Assembly (NCBI GenBank): GCA_965226965.1
Contig: OZ245715.1
Span: forward strand, 4,278,001 to 4,342,000
Direction: 5' to 3'
Length of the DNA: 64,000 nucleotides
From: Endoryza foliicola
Lineage (GTDB): Bacteria > Bacteroidota > Bacteroidia > Chitinophagales > Chitinophagaceae
Shown here piece after piece: positions 37,929-45,387 of the stretch. Position 1 is the first letter of the stretch. Every line of letters begins with the position of its first letter. The notes under the pieces are model-generated. The model saw only the letters and a program-made list of their open reading frames with translations, made no database searches and was not told the DNA's origin. The position numbers were made by a program, and so were the translations under genes.

Positions 37929-38561
37929 TTATATGGTTTGTCTTTTTGAGGTTGGCTTTACGTCAGTCACGTTAATTACCGAACTAACTGTAATATTTCC
38001 AACCTCTTCAATCAAATCATCTATCAACTTTGGAATTTCCTTGCTGTATACATTTCTTGGGCTAATACCATCTTTGAAAATCTTGTTTTGAATTGCAAAC
38101 GCCAACCCTTTGGCCGCTCTATCATCATCCTGTATAGATTTAAATGGACTTTCGGGTTGATCGTATTTATCGTTATTCCTTGCCTGTATATTCTTATCCT
38201 TTATCCAATTAATGAATACACCAACGGGAGGTTTCTTATCTGTGTATGAGTGAGGCGTGTTATACTTCTTTTCGGTTCCACTAACACCCCTATCTATATA
38301 GATCAAATGAGGATACATCATAATTCTAACCTCATTATCTTGTGTTTCGATGTTTATATCTGAAATCTTACCCGTTACTGGTAACTTTTGAGCATCTATA
38401 TTTTTCACCACCCTTTTTATAAATTCCCCACATATTTGTTCAATAGTGGACAATTGATTTTCTAATAAGTATTCATCAATATTACTACCTAGGTCATTTA
38501 CTTGATCTATTTGTTGTTTCCTTAATTGTTGTTTTGCGGTTAATTTATCTTTCTTGCCCAT
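37929..38561 (-). CDS. Phage tail-completion/neck-like protein (HK97 gp10-like), putative
   Basis: The product has 210 residues, soluble. After a charged N-terminal helix, the middle and C-terminal parts show HLIYIDRGVSGTEK, then PPVGVFINWIKDKNI and AFAIQNKIFKDGISPRNVY. This resembles HK97 gp10-like tail components, in which a conserved Phe/Ile/Gly region follows an internal helix. It overlaps the previous gene by 17 bp, and 24 bp separate it from the next gene, which has its own promoter-like element. Confidence 0.5.
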   Translation of the reverse strand: MGKKDKLTAKQQLRKQQIDQVNDLGSNIDEYLLENQLSTIEQICGEFIKRVVKNIDAQKLPVTGKISDINIETQDNEVRIMMYPHLIYIDRGVSGTEKKYNTPHSYTDKKPPVGVFINWIKDKNIQARNNDKYDQPESPFKSIQDDDRAAKGLAFAIQNKIFKDGISPRNVYSKEIPKLIDDLIEEVGNITVSSVINVTDVKPTSKRQTI

Positions 38562-38829
38562 TTGATCGTTTATTAATTTCCATTTGTAACTTATTATATC
38601 TTGAATGTTGTGTCATTAACACTATTAATGCAGCTATTTCAATCGCTTGCTTGGTCAAGATTTCAAAGAATGATGTGTTAGTATATTCACTAATTTCTTT
38701 TGCCAAAATCAACCAACCGTAGGCCTCATAAATCATTCTTGCCTCTTCTTTTGCCTCATTCCGTAGAACCTCATTAGCACTTATTTTCTGTTCACTTTGA
38801 ATATGTTCTTGATCTTGCTTATTATCCAC
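38545..38829 (-). CDS. Downstream part of a probable -1 frameshift fusion (tail-assembly-chaperone T-like)
   Basis: As a separate frame this would start at a GTG at 38829 and give 94 residues. More likely it is translated as an extension of the upstream gene: the same frame is open backwards to 38904, adding 25 residues that read as good protein (FYINPHLEAIYEAFKDAYN). The protein is helical and charged, with a hydrophobic helix QAIEIAALIVLMTQHSRYN near its end. The joined product is 261 residues. Lambda gpG and gpGT are made in the same manner, which is why I suggest a tail assembly chaperone role. Confidence 0.55.
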   Translation of the reverse strand: MDNKQDQEHIQSEQKISANEVLRNEAKEEARMIYEAYGWLILAKEISEYTNTSFFEILTKQAIEIAALIVLMTQHSRYNKLQMEINKRSNGQER

Positions 38830-39329
38830 AACTTGACCAGTTGAAATATTGTACGCATCTTTGAACGCTTCGTAAATCGCTTCAAGGTGTGGATTAATGT
38901 AAAAAAACCCGTGTATACCTCTTCGATACTGAGTTTTAAAACATCTTCTTTAGTGTATTTATTCAAGCTAAAATCTAAAATGAATTGATCTAGGTGATTA
39001 AGAATATCTTCTTTGTAGTAATTATAAGACACCCAATTATCATAAGTTATGTCCTCTAATTTCTTCCACTTGATAGATGTCTTATTTGAATTAGGTAGTT
39101 CATTGGTGAAACTTATTACTTGTGCTAGTTCAATAAGTTCGATCATTGACAGCCCTTGTAACTCTTCAATAGAAGTATCAAGAAAAACACTTAATTGACT
39201 TATGGTGTTTTCAATACCCCCAATAGTGTCATCATTGTTGATCTTAATTTTTTGAAGTTTTAAGAATGTTTCTAAATCAATTTCGCTCCATTTTGTTGGT
39301 AATTTCTTTTTTAGTAGTTGTATATCCAT
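38781..39329 (-). CDS. Upstream part of probable frameshift pair (tail-assembly-chaperone G-like)
   Basis: The product has 182 residues in the zero frame. Up to about residue 143 it looks like a normal helical protein (ETFLKLQKIKINNDD, SMIELIELAQVISF). The last 39 residues (FTLIHTLKRFTKRSKMR onward) are very basic and look like out-of-frame reading. At codons 140-143 (38912-38901) the sequence is ACG-GGT-TTT-TTT-ACA, so the heptamer G-GGT-TTT is in the correct phase for -1 slippage, and the -1 frame stays open to 38545. It lies 13 bp after the large terminase gene. Confidence 0.6.
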   Translation of the reverse strand: MDIQLLKKKLPTKWSEIDLETFLKLQKIKINNDDTIGGIENTISQLSVFLDTSIEELQGLSMIELIELAQVISFTNELPNSNKTSIKWKKLEDITYDNWVSYNYYKEDILNHLDQFILDFSLNKYTKEDVLKLSIEEVYTGFFTLIHTLKRFTKRSKMRTIFQLVKLWIISKIKNIFKVNRK

Positions 39330-39342
39330 AGTTGTATTTTTT

Positions 39343-40527
39343 TTAATTCGGTATTAATAATTTCCAATTCGCTGTCTTGCTTTGTTGATGATGAAATGAG
39401 GCCAAAGCCAAAGCCGTAATAATATCATCGTGGTAACCTGCTTGATGTCCAAATACTATATTTCCGTGTTTTGTATACTTGTATTCATAAACTTCCATTT
39501 CTTTAGCCGCCTCACTATTGTATTTGATAGAACCAGTTTCAACCTTTTTAATTAACTGATAAATAAGATTATTTTTAGTTTCATTCGTAAAAACATAACC
39601 ATTCACTTTTTTCCTCATTCTTTGCAATTGCTCTAATAACACACTACCTACCCCAGTAGAATCTATCCATATAGGAACGTTAATAGGTAAGTTCAAAATT
39701 CTTTGCTGTGTTAACTCCCAAGGCAATTGGAAGCTATCATAATAACTCATATTTCCATCATTATCGAGGCCAACAATTACGGTATAGTCTTGTGTCTTCG
39801 CTACATCGACACCAAAAATAATAGTAGGTTTACCGCTTAATTCACTAACATTATTCTGAATATTTGTAAAAGGGTTGTTTTGATTCGCACTAGGTACACA
39901 TTCGTATTCTTGTAAATAAGCTATACTAGGTATACTATTTTTAATAACCTCTAATTCAGTCTTATTAAAATAGGGATTTGAACTACTAGGGAATTTGAAG
40001 CTTCTAAACCCTTCATTATTTAATTCCAAACCTTTTAAGAATAGTGAATAGAAATAATTTGTTCCCCTTGGTGTCGAAATGAAAAGACACTTCCCCGAAT
40101 AGTCACTTAAGACCGCTCTTATTACATTAGTGAAATAGTATTCAAGATTATCAATGTAGGCCGCCTCATCTATGATACAGTAGTGAAATTTATAACCCCT
40201 CATTCGCTCTAAACCCTCACCACTAAAAAACAATATTGAACCACCTGTAACCAACTCAATATATAAATCGCTCTTGTTGGCTGTCTTAATTATACTTGAC
40301 GGTATAACTTTCAAAAGTTCAACAAAGAAATGATTGGCAAGTCTATAAGTGGGTGTGATGTAACATACTTGATGTTTATTAAGCATTTCAAGTATTGAAA
40401 TCACTTGTGCAAGCAAACTCTTACCCCATCTACGCCCACACATCAACACTTTGAACCTAGAATTATCAAGAAGTACGGTACGTTGACCCCCATGTGGTTT
40501 TGCTAGATTTATATCAACCTTATTCAA
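39343..40527 (-). CDS. terL: Terminase large subunit
   Basis: The product has 394 residues, a complete packaging motor with ATPase and nuclease. The Walker A variant is MCGRRWGKSL (about 29-38), Walker B is HYCIIDEAAYID near residue 118, with the coupling segment LFISTPRGTNYFY. The RNase-H-like nuclease begins at FGVDVAKTQDYTVIVGLD (about 226) and includes IWIDSTGVGS and YHDDIITALALA, supplying acidic metal ligands. It cuts and pumps phage DNA into the prohead. It overlaps the small subunit gene by 8 bp. Confidence 0.9.
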   Translation of the reverse strand: MNKVDINLAKPHGGQRTVLLDNSRFKVLMCGRRWGKSLLAQVISILEMLNKHQVCYITPTYRLANHFFVELLKVIPSSIIKTANKSDLYIELVTGGSILFFSGEGLERMRGYKFHYCIIDEAAYIDNLEYYFTNVIRAVLSDYSGKCLFISTPRGTNYFYSLFLKGLELNNEGFRSFKFPSSSNPYFNKTELEVIKNSIPSIAYLQEYECVPSANQNNPFTNIQNNVSELSGKPTIIFGVDVAKTQDYTVIVGLDNDGNMSYYDSFQLPWELTQQRILNLPINVPIWIDSTGVGSVLLEQLQRMRKKVNGYVFTNETKNNLIYQLIKKVETGSIKYNSEAAKEMEVYEYKYTKHGNIVFGHQAGYHDDIITALALASFHHQQSKTANWKLLIPN

Positions 40528-40849
40528 CTACATCATCATTATCATTCATATTATCACTATCATTAGATAGATCGGTGAAGTTTACATTTATAGAAATATC
40601 CCCTGAAAGAGTATTGGAATTATCGTTTTTTGTAAGTTTTGGCTTGATATACGCCAATAGATTAACGTATAGTTCAGCAGCCCTAGAAGGTGATAGACGG
40701 TTAATAACGTCCTCATTATTCATCATTCTAGCCTCTAAAAGCTCCATAACAGTAGCGAAGGCCTCCTTAATCTGTTTTGTTTGTTTGTTTAGGGTTCCTT
40801 TCTTTTTTCCTTGTGGGTTTCCGCTTTTTCCTTTTTGAAATCTTGGCAT
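40520..40849 (-). CDS. terS: Terminase small subunit-like protein
   Basis: The product has 109 residues. The N-terminus has the motif RFQKGKSGNPQGKKKGTLNK, found in a family of small DNA-binding phage proteins that often precede terL, followed by a helix (QIKEAFATVMELLEAR) and an acidic, Asn/Asp-rich tail. It should recognise the packaging site. Its leader between the element at 40915 and the ATG contains a strong hairpin (40878-40904, GCCTGCAAA with TTTGCAGGC). Confidence 0.7.
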   Translation of the reverse strand: MPRFQKGKSGNPQGKKKGTLNKQTKQIKEAFATVMELLEARMMNNEDVINRLSPSRAAELYVNLLAYIKPKLTKNDNSNTLSGDISINVNFTDLSNDSDNMNDNDDVVE

Positions 40850-40877
40850 TGTCTACACTTATAGTATTGTGTTAGTG

Positions 40878-40904
40878 GCCTGCAAATAATTGCATTTTGC
40901 AGGC
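40878..40904 (-). promoter_or_regulatory. Hairpin in the terS leader
   Basis: GCCTGCAAAATGCA and TGCATTTTGCAGGC-like arms form an inverted repeat between the promoter-like element and the terS start. No T run follows on the minus strand, so it is unlikely to be a terminator. It may stabilise or regulate the mRNA. Confidence 0.45.
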
Positions 40905-40914
40905 TTTCTACTAT

Positions 40915-40925
40915 ATATAAATGTG
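40915..40925 (-). promoter_or_regulatory. Phage promoter-like element, copy 7 (before terS)
   Basis: CACATTTATAT followed by ATAGTAG on the minus strand, about 65 bp before the terS ATG. It is the head of the terminase and tail operon. Confidence 0.6.
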
Positions 40926-40942
40926 ATTTGGGTGAAATTTGG

Positions 40943-40950
40943 TAGATTTG
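40943..40950 (+). promoter_or_regulatory. Candidate host-type -7 box for the moron pair
   Basis: TAGATTTG matches TAnnTTTG and is 19 bp before the ATG at 40970. The TTG motifs upstream are too close for ideal spacing. If real, these genes use the host sigma factor and can be expressed in the lysogen. Confidence 0.45.
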
Positions 40951-40969
40951 GCTAAACCTTTAAAGCGAT

Positions 40970-41761
40970 ATGGAAAACAAACCAATACTAAGTCTAAAAA
41001 ATCTTCTTTTTCTTATAAAAGACATGTGGATTTTTATACTAGTCTATTTAATAACAATTTCATTAGTATCAAATTACATATCTTACTTATATTTCGATTT
41101 TAATATAATACCGTATTTATCGACAAATGAAATACTCCTTTTCAACTTCCAATCATTCATAACCATAGTTTTGGTACTTATTGCATTATTTATACTTCTT
41201 TCATTATCAAACAGTACTATAAATTTTGTTATCGGAATTTTAAACCTTCTAAATTTAATACACCGCCGAATAACCAAATCAAAAATAAAAATAGACTTCT
41301 ATGCCTTTTTACACAAGTATGAAATAAGAATAACTACATTAGTTTCTTTTATAGCAGTGATGCTTTACATTCTATATCACATGCTCAATTATTCCTTATA
41401 TCATTACACAACATTAGTAACAGCAATTCTAGGAGGAACACTGTTTCTTTCAATGATTGCTATTATCAAAGCAATTGAATTCTTTTTTAAAAATATAAAG
41501 CAAATACTAACACTAGTCCTATTGCTTTCTGTAACAACCATAACTCTAATAATATCGCAGTCATACAATGTAATCAAACTTGAAAAGCAACCACAAAAAA
41601 TAATAATTCAACTAACTACTCACAGATATGAAACGAATGAAAATTTCTATATAATAGCAAAACTCCAAGGTTTTTACATACTCCACCAAAAAAAAGAAAA
41701 GACCAATATTATTATTCCAAGAACCGAAATAAAAGAAGAAATTATAATTACATCAAAATAG
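40970..41761 (+). CDS. Moron membrane protein A, unknown function
   Basis: The product has 263 residues with about five membrane helices (roughly 17-40, 58-95, 118-140, 146-170, 178-198), followed by a soluble C-terminal domain of about 60 residues (IIIQLTTHRYETNEN, FYILHQKKE). There is no signal peptide. It is on the opposite strand to the packaging genes and lies between the sigma-like gene and terS. It is a clear paralogue of the next gene, 6 bp downstream, with the same layout. It is AT-rich even for this phage. Superinfection exclusion or anti-phage function is possible but not shown. Confidence 0.6.
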   Translation: MENKPILSLKNLLFLIKDMWIFILVYLITISLVSNYISYLYFDFNIIPYLSTNEILLFNFQSFITIVLVLIALFILLSLSNSTINFVIGILNLLNLIHRRITKSKIKIDFYAFLHKYEIRITTLVSFIAVMLYILYHMLNYSLYHYTTLVTAILGGTLFLSMIAIIKAIEFFFKNIKQILTLVLLLSVTTITLIISQSYNVIKLEKQPQKIIIQLTTHRYETNENFYIIAKLQGFYILHQKKEKTNIIIPRTEIKEEIIITSK

Positions 41762-41767
41762 GTTGTA

Positions 41768-42535
41768 ATGGAACTTAATAAAATAACCCAATCAAAAAGT
41801 TTAACAGAATACCTGACTTTCTTAAAAGAACATTGGATAATATTCGTTGCATACTTTATTATTTACTCCACATTCAACTTGTATGTTACATACTATCTAC
41901 ATGGTGTAAATATTCTAGATTATGTATCAATATCCGAACTAACTATCAGAAATGGAGGATTCTTTTTTGAATGTATACTTGTATTGTCTTTTATATTATC
42001 CCTGTTCACAGTTGTTATGACATTCTACATAATATTAAGGAAAAAAAACAATACCCAAGAATCTAGTTCACAAAAAGTAAATTCCGAAGATAGAACGGCA
42101 ATAAACCTAGCAGTCATGGCACTTCTTTTTATTATTTCCGTTACAATGCTAGCAATTAGATATAATCAACTAATTAGAATTGCCTTAGTAATTGCGACTT
42201 CCCTTTTATTCATAGGATACATATTAATATTTGCTATTGCTACAATAACAGAAATAACTGCAAGAGTAAAGAACCTACTAACTTTGATAGTTGTATTTTC
42301 GGCACTTTCAATACCAATAAACTATTACAGAGTAGAACTTAAAATAAAATATGGCAATAACATATCAATACAATTTAAAAATGAAAAGTACTTAGAAACA
42401 TCCAACTTAAAAGTACTAATCAGATTAGAAGAATATCTTATTCTTGTTAATACTGAAACAAATGATTTGATAACTATAAATAGAAGTGAAATATTAAAAG
42501 AAACAACTGTAAAAGAAAAACCGCCAACTAAATAG
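41768..42535 (+). CDS. Moron membrane protein B, paralogue of A
   Basis: The product has 255 residues. It repeats the arrangement of protein A: an N-terminal TYLTFLKEHWII-type helix, a loop with an N-I-x-x-Y-x-S-x-x-E-L pattern (A has NIIPYLSTNEI, B has NILDYVSISEL), about five membrane helices and a C-terminal soluble strand domain (YLILVNTETNDLITI). The two genes form an operon with a 6-bp gap. Two related membrane proteins together suggest a hetero-oligomeric complex. The minus-strand terminator at 42511-42542 overlaps its end. Confidence 0.6.
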   Translation: MELNKITQSKSLTEYLTFLKEHWIIFVAYFIIYSTFNLYVTYYLHGVNILDYVSISELTIRNGGFFFECILVLSFILSLFTVVMTFYIILRKKNNTQESSSQKVNSEDRTAINLAVMALLFIISVTMLAIRYNQLIRIALVIATSLLFIGYILIFAIATITEITARVKNLLTLIVVFSALSIPINYYRVELKIKYGNNISIQFKNEKYLETSNLKVLIRLEEYLILVNTETNDLITINRSEILKETTVKEKPPTK

Positions 42536-42542
42536 AAGGCGG
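42511..42542 (-). terminator. Rho-independent terminator at the end of the sigma-like operon
   Basis: On the minus strand CCGCC and GGCGG pair around a 12-nt loop and are followed by TTTTTCTTTT. It separates the M15/nuclease/sigma-like operon from the terminase operon and lies in the end of the convergent moron B gene. Confidence 0.65.
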
Positions 42543-42611
42543 GATAAGGTGTTTAGTCCTCAAAAAAGATGTACACCAATGTGTTGAATCTTAAACCGAA
42601 CACTAAGTTAG

Positions 42612-43526
42612 TTAATTCTTATCACTTGATTTCGCTTTTTTACACTCCTTACATTTGCTTTTAACTTTAATAGTATCTACTGGTTGTGAGGCGGCTAATG
42701 CTTCGTTATACTTATTATACCATTCGGCCAGTTGGCCCAAGGCAGAAATCACACATGAATCACAAGTAACTTTAATTCTTGCACCTGTTTTGTTTTCCAA
42801 AAATAACCTGAGAAATTCTACCAATTCCCCATCAATCCTAAGTGACTTACCATTAATCCATTGAACATAGTAATTCAATAATGTTTCTATTTGCGTTTGT
42901 TCGTGTTGTGTTAGCATATTTAATTTACATTTTTTACATTTTGTTAGGGCTATTTCGGTTAAGTTATCCAATAACCGTTCATAGTCTTTTTTTATTTGTG
43001 TGTACATTTTGACCTTACTTATTGTGTGTCCTGTATAGAGGTTAAACAAATACCTATCCTGTGGCTTAATATAGTTGACGGCACACATAAAGAAGGCATT
43101 TACCGTATTTTCATAATCGTTCAGTTCGCCATAATCAATATCATAATCAACTTTTAGCCCCTCAAAATCCAATTCATTAGAATTTCGATAATTAGATATT
43201 TTGGTCATGCTATGAAGTAATGATTTTCTTACCCCATTTTCAAGCCTCTTATCTACCCTACTTGATAGTGACATCACACGGGTAAATAAATGATCTAACT
43301 TATTATTGGCATAAACATCTAATAGCTTTGATGTATCCATCTTCATTATATTCAACAGTATTTCGCCAAAGAAATCATTTTCCAATTCTGAATTATTATT
43401 TTGATTTGAATAATACAAATTAAGACGGCACATTAACTGTCTAATTTTGTTCAAAAAGAACTCTTGTTTATCATAGTAGTATTGCGCTACGATGTCACGG
43501 ATTGTATTTTCGTTAATTATGTTCAT
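42612..43526 (-). CDS. Possible divergent sigma-like / zinc-binding regulatory protein
   Basis: The product has 304 residues from the ATG at 43526 (the longer frame starts at 43571). The helical middle, with LENDFFGEILLNIMKMD, LLDVYANNKLDHLFTRVM and then IKPQDRYLFNLYTGHTISK, has the spacing of small sigma-70-like factors encoded by Bacteroidota phages, where an acidic region 2 is followed by a helix-turn-helix region 4. The likeness is weak. The C-terminal part has three CxxC groups (CKKCK, CDSC, CKECKK), so it may also bind zinc. It overlaps the preceding gene by 14 bp. It is a candidate reader of the repeated phage promoter element, but that is only a hypothesis. Confidence 0.35.
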   Translation of the reverse strand: MNIINENTIRDIVAQYYYDKQEFFLNKIRQLMCRLNLYYSNQNNNSELENDFFGEILLNIMKMDTSKLLDVYANNKLDHLFTRVMSLSSRVDKRLENGVRKSLLHSMTKISNYRNSNELDFEGLKVDYDIDYGELNDYENTVNAFFMCAVNYIKPQDRYLFNLYTGHTISKVKMYTQIKKDYERLLDNLTEIALTKCKKCKLNMLTQHEQTQIETLLNYYVQWINGKSLRIDGELVEFLRLFLENKTGARIKVTCDSCVISALGQLAEWYNKYNEALAASQPVDTIKVKSKCKECKKAKSSDKN

Positions 43527-43971
43527 ATTTTTTGCAAAAGGGCAAAACAAGTGACTTATGAAGGCCAGCAACCAAGTACTTACCTTGGAGTATAGAAAAG
43601 CTAATTTTATTTTTGTTTTCCTCTAATATCTTTTCAAGCTTTGATTTCTTAATCACATAAAAGGAACTTGAACAATCAAAACTTAATACGTAGTAGTCAG
43701 CCTTAGAGTTTTCAAGGCCACAGGCTTCGATTTTCAAACCGTCCAATTTTCCGAATTCAAAAAGAACGTAATCATTAACATAACATTTTTGATTCTTGAT
43801 TTCATAAGTCGATACTTTATTGGTAGTATTTGAAGTGATACTTAAGTCCCAGTCAGGAAAATAACCAAATGAAGATGAATCTTCGATTTTGCAGCAATTA
43901 GTATCTTTTATGATTTGGAGAAATTGAAGTTCCTTTTTTCTGCTTTTTTGATAGTCGGATTTGAAACACAT
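43513..43971 (-). CDS. PD-(D/E)XK nuclease-like protein, putative
   Basis: The product has 152 residues. The segment FGYFPDWDLSI followed about 15 residues later by TYEIKNQK fits the D-x(n)-E-x-K signature of the PD-(D/E)XK fold, with an upstream Glu in KKELQFLQII as a possible further ligand. The rest has alternating strands and helices (YYVLSFD, SFYVIKKSKLEKIL). It could act as a Holliday junction resolvase or packaging-associated nuclease. It follows the endolysin gene after 5 bp. Function is inferred from motif pattern only. Confidence 0.45.
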   Translation of the reverse strand: MCFKSDYQKSRKKELQFLQIIKDTNCCKIEDSSSFGYFPDWDLSITSNTTNKVSTYEIKNQKCYVNDYVLFEFGKLDGLKIEACGLENSKADYYVLSFDCSSSFYVIKKSKLEKILEENKNKISFSILQGKYLVAGLHKSLVLPFCKKYEHN

Positions 43972-43976
43972 ATGAA

Positions 43977-44531
43977 TTAGAGTTTTACATAGATGTTATT
44001 ATTGTCGGTAAATGTTTTACCCTTGGTATATTGATCTAATAGCGATTGCCAGGTTTGACCAAATGTTTTTTGAACGTGTGGGCGATCCTTAAAGCTTTTC
44101 CAATCACCTCCCCATTCCCATCCGTTAGCCTTGAATATATTTATTACTTCCATCCAATCGGCTTTTCCATCCCCATCAAAATCTATTGTATCCTCCCAAG
44201 ATGCAGTTTCATAAACCCCATCACCATTTAAATCTTTAATCAACATAATATCAATTGCCAAACCGTAATTATGTATACTTTGCCCACCTTTTGCGTTAGT
44301 AACAATTCCTAATTTATTTCCTTTCGAATCATAAAGCTTAGTTCTACCTTGGGCATATATTGCGTTCTGTTCTGCAATTGTTCTTAATGTGTACGCAAAT
44401 CGACACATTACTTTTCTATTTGTTAGTGCGGGGATGATTTGAGCGGTGTAGATGTGTTCTACTTCATTTCTTAATTTAGGGTGTAATAGTTGAATTCTAT
44501 TGAGTGTTACCTTGTCTGCCATACCTATCAT
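43977..44531 (-). CDS. Endolysin: M15-family peptidase with calcium-like loops
   Basis: The product has 184 residues (or 181 from the ATG at 44522). It has the M15 D-Ala-D-Ala peptidase fold, with the zinc motif SIHNYGLAIDI near residue 80 (HxxGxAxD) and a final His in DRPHVQKTFG. Inserted between them are two EF-hand-like loops, DLNGDGVYETASWE and DFDGDGKADWME, seen also in Bacteroidota M15 relatives. It cleaves cell-wall peptides at lysis. It is the first gene of its operon, more than 21 kb from the holin gene. An ACATATTTATTA element lies 5 bp before the first ATG. Confidence 0.85.
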   Translation of the reverse strand: MIGMADKVTLNRIQLLHPKLRNEVEHIYTAQIIPALTNRKVMCRFAYTLRTIAEQNAIYAQGRTKLYDSKGNKLGIVTNAKGGQSIHNYGLAIDIMLIKDLNGDGVYETASWEDTIDFDGDGKADWMEVINIFKANGWEWGGDWKSFKDRPHVQKTFGQTWQSLLDQYTKGKTFTDNNNIYVKL

Positions 44532-44535
44532 TTAA

Positions 44536-44548
44536 TAATAAATATGTG
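44536..44548 (-). promoter_or_regulatory. Phage promoter-like element, copy 8 (before endolysin)
   Basis: CACATATTTATTA on the minus strand. Its downstream sequence TTAAATGATA-GGTATG is nearly the same as that of copy 9. Confidence 0.6.
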
Positions 44549-44600
44549 CGACTTGGAAAAAAGACCTAGTTAGTCAAAAATAATTTTAGATTTATTTGGT

Positions 44601-44626
44601 AATAAAAAAGGGTGCCTATTGCACCC
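44601..44626 (-). terminator. Rho-independent terminator after the 28-codon gene
   Basis: GGGTGC and GCACCC form a 6-bp stem with a CTATT loop; on the minus strand it is followed by TTTTTTATT. It overlaps the stop codon of the small gene. Confidence 0.8.
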
Positions 44627-44702
44627 CAAACAAACATCTTTTTATTTTGCTCCAAAGAGACAACTTGACCTCTTTAGTTTCGATTTTTTCCATATTTATC
44701 AT
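44616..44702 (-). CDS. 28-codon small gene (25-28 residues)
   Basis: The open frame runs from an ATG at 44702 (second in-frame ATG at 44693) to a TAG at 44616-44618. The peptide is MINMEKIETKEV then KLSLWSKIKRCLFGVQ: a short charged N-terminus and a basic, amphipathic C-terminal half. It is too short for normal gene callers, but it has the phage promoter element 5 bp before the first ATG and a terminator overlapping its end. No function is known; a small membrane-active or regulatory peptide is possible. Confidence 0.55.
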   Translation of the reverse strand: MINMEKIETKEVKLSLWSKIKRCLFGVQ

Positions 44703-44706
44703 TTAC

Positions 44707-44718
44707 TAATAAATATGT
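44707..44718 (-). promoter_or_regulatory. Phage promoter-like element, copy 9 (before small gene)
   Basis: ACATATTTATTA on the minus strand, followed by GTAAATGATAAATATG, which contains both candidate start codons. Confidence 0.6.
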
Positions 44719-44789
44719 CGGAAAATGTAAAAAGACAAGATGTTGAGTACATTATAAAAATCAACGAAGAGCCAAATTCCATAGTTGAA

Positions 44790-45260
44790 TTTACACAGTT
44801 TTGGAGTATTTGTAAAATCAATTCTAAGGCTATTTTTAGACCTTTTCAGACACTCCATTTTCTTGCCTAGTTGGACACTACTTTTTCAAAATAATTGGCT
44901 AAGACCTTATTATAAGGCAGGTTGAGAGCAGGACTAGTAACTATTCCGTAGGTTGGCTATTTATCAACTGGTTGAGGTTGTTCTTTCCTTTCGGTTGGAT
45001 AGGTTATTTCAATAGTTGAGGTTAGATCATTTCATTAGGTTGAACTAACTGTTTTTCATGGTAGTTCAAAATTAATTCTAAGGCTATTCATAGGCGATTA
45101 AAGACCCTATTTTCAACATTGATACTTCGTATCATTTTCACCAATTAAACTTAAATATCGAACTATAAATAGTTATTGAGGTTTATTCTACCAATAGTTA
45201 AATACAGATACTACGTACCACTTCTTAAATTGAGGTTAGATCATCTATTAATTGGGAAAT
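44790..45260. repeat. Diverged tandem duplications in noncoding DNA
   Basis: TTGAGGTTAGATCAT occurs exactly at 45016-45030 and 45230-45244. The 21-bp pair at 44814-44834 and 45068-45088 (core ATTCTAAGGCTATT) differs at one base. Six GGTTGR motifs lie between 44920 and 45044. I see no convincing gene: the open frame at 44619-44870 covers a terminator and a promoter-like element and is discarded. The region probably holds regulatory or packaging sites. Confidence 0.7.
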
Positions 45261-45340
45261 ACTGTTTTATATCAACCTTGAAAAGGTAAGAAGAAAACAA
45301 ATCTTCAATTGATGCTCCGCATTTTTTTAAAAATTTACAT

Positions 45341-45385
45341 AGTCTTATATCTAATCTTATTTCTAATCTTATAGTATAATCTTAT
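45341..45385 (+). repeat. Four direct repeats of ATCTTAT spaced 12-13 bp
   Basis: AGTCTTAT at 45341 and AATCTTAT at 45353, 45365 and 45378. The spacing is about one helical turn plus. They lie directly before the palindrome array. Confidence 0.75.
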
Positions 45386-45387
45386 TG

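Noticed and set aside
44619..44870. 83-codon + strand frame
   Set aside because: It runs across the minus-strand terminator and promoter-like element and shares a diverged repeat with noncoding DNA at 45068; codon content looks random.
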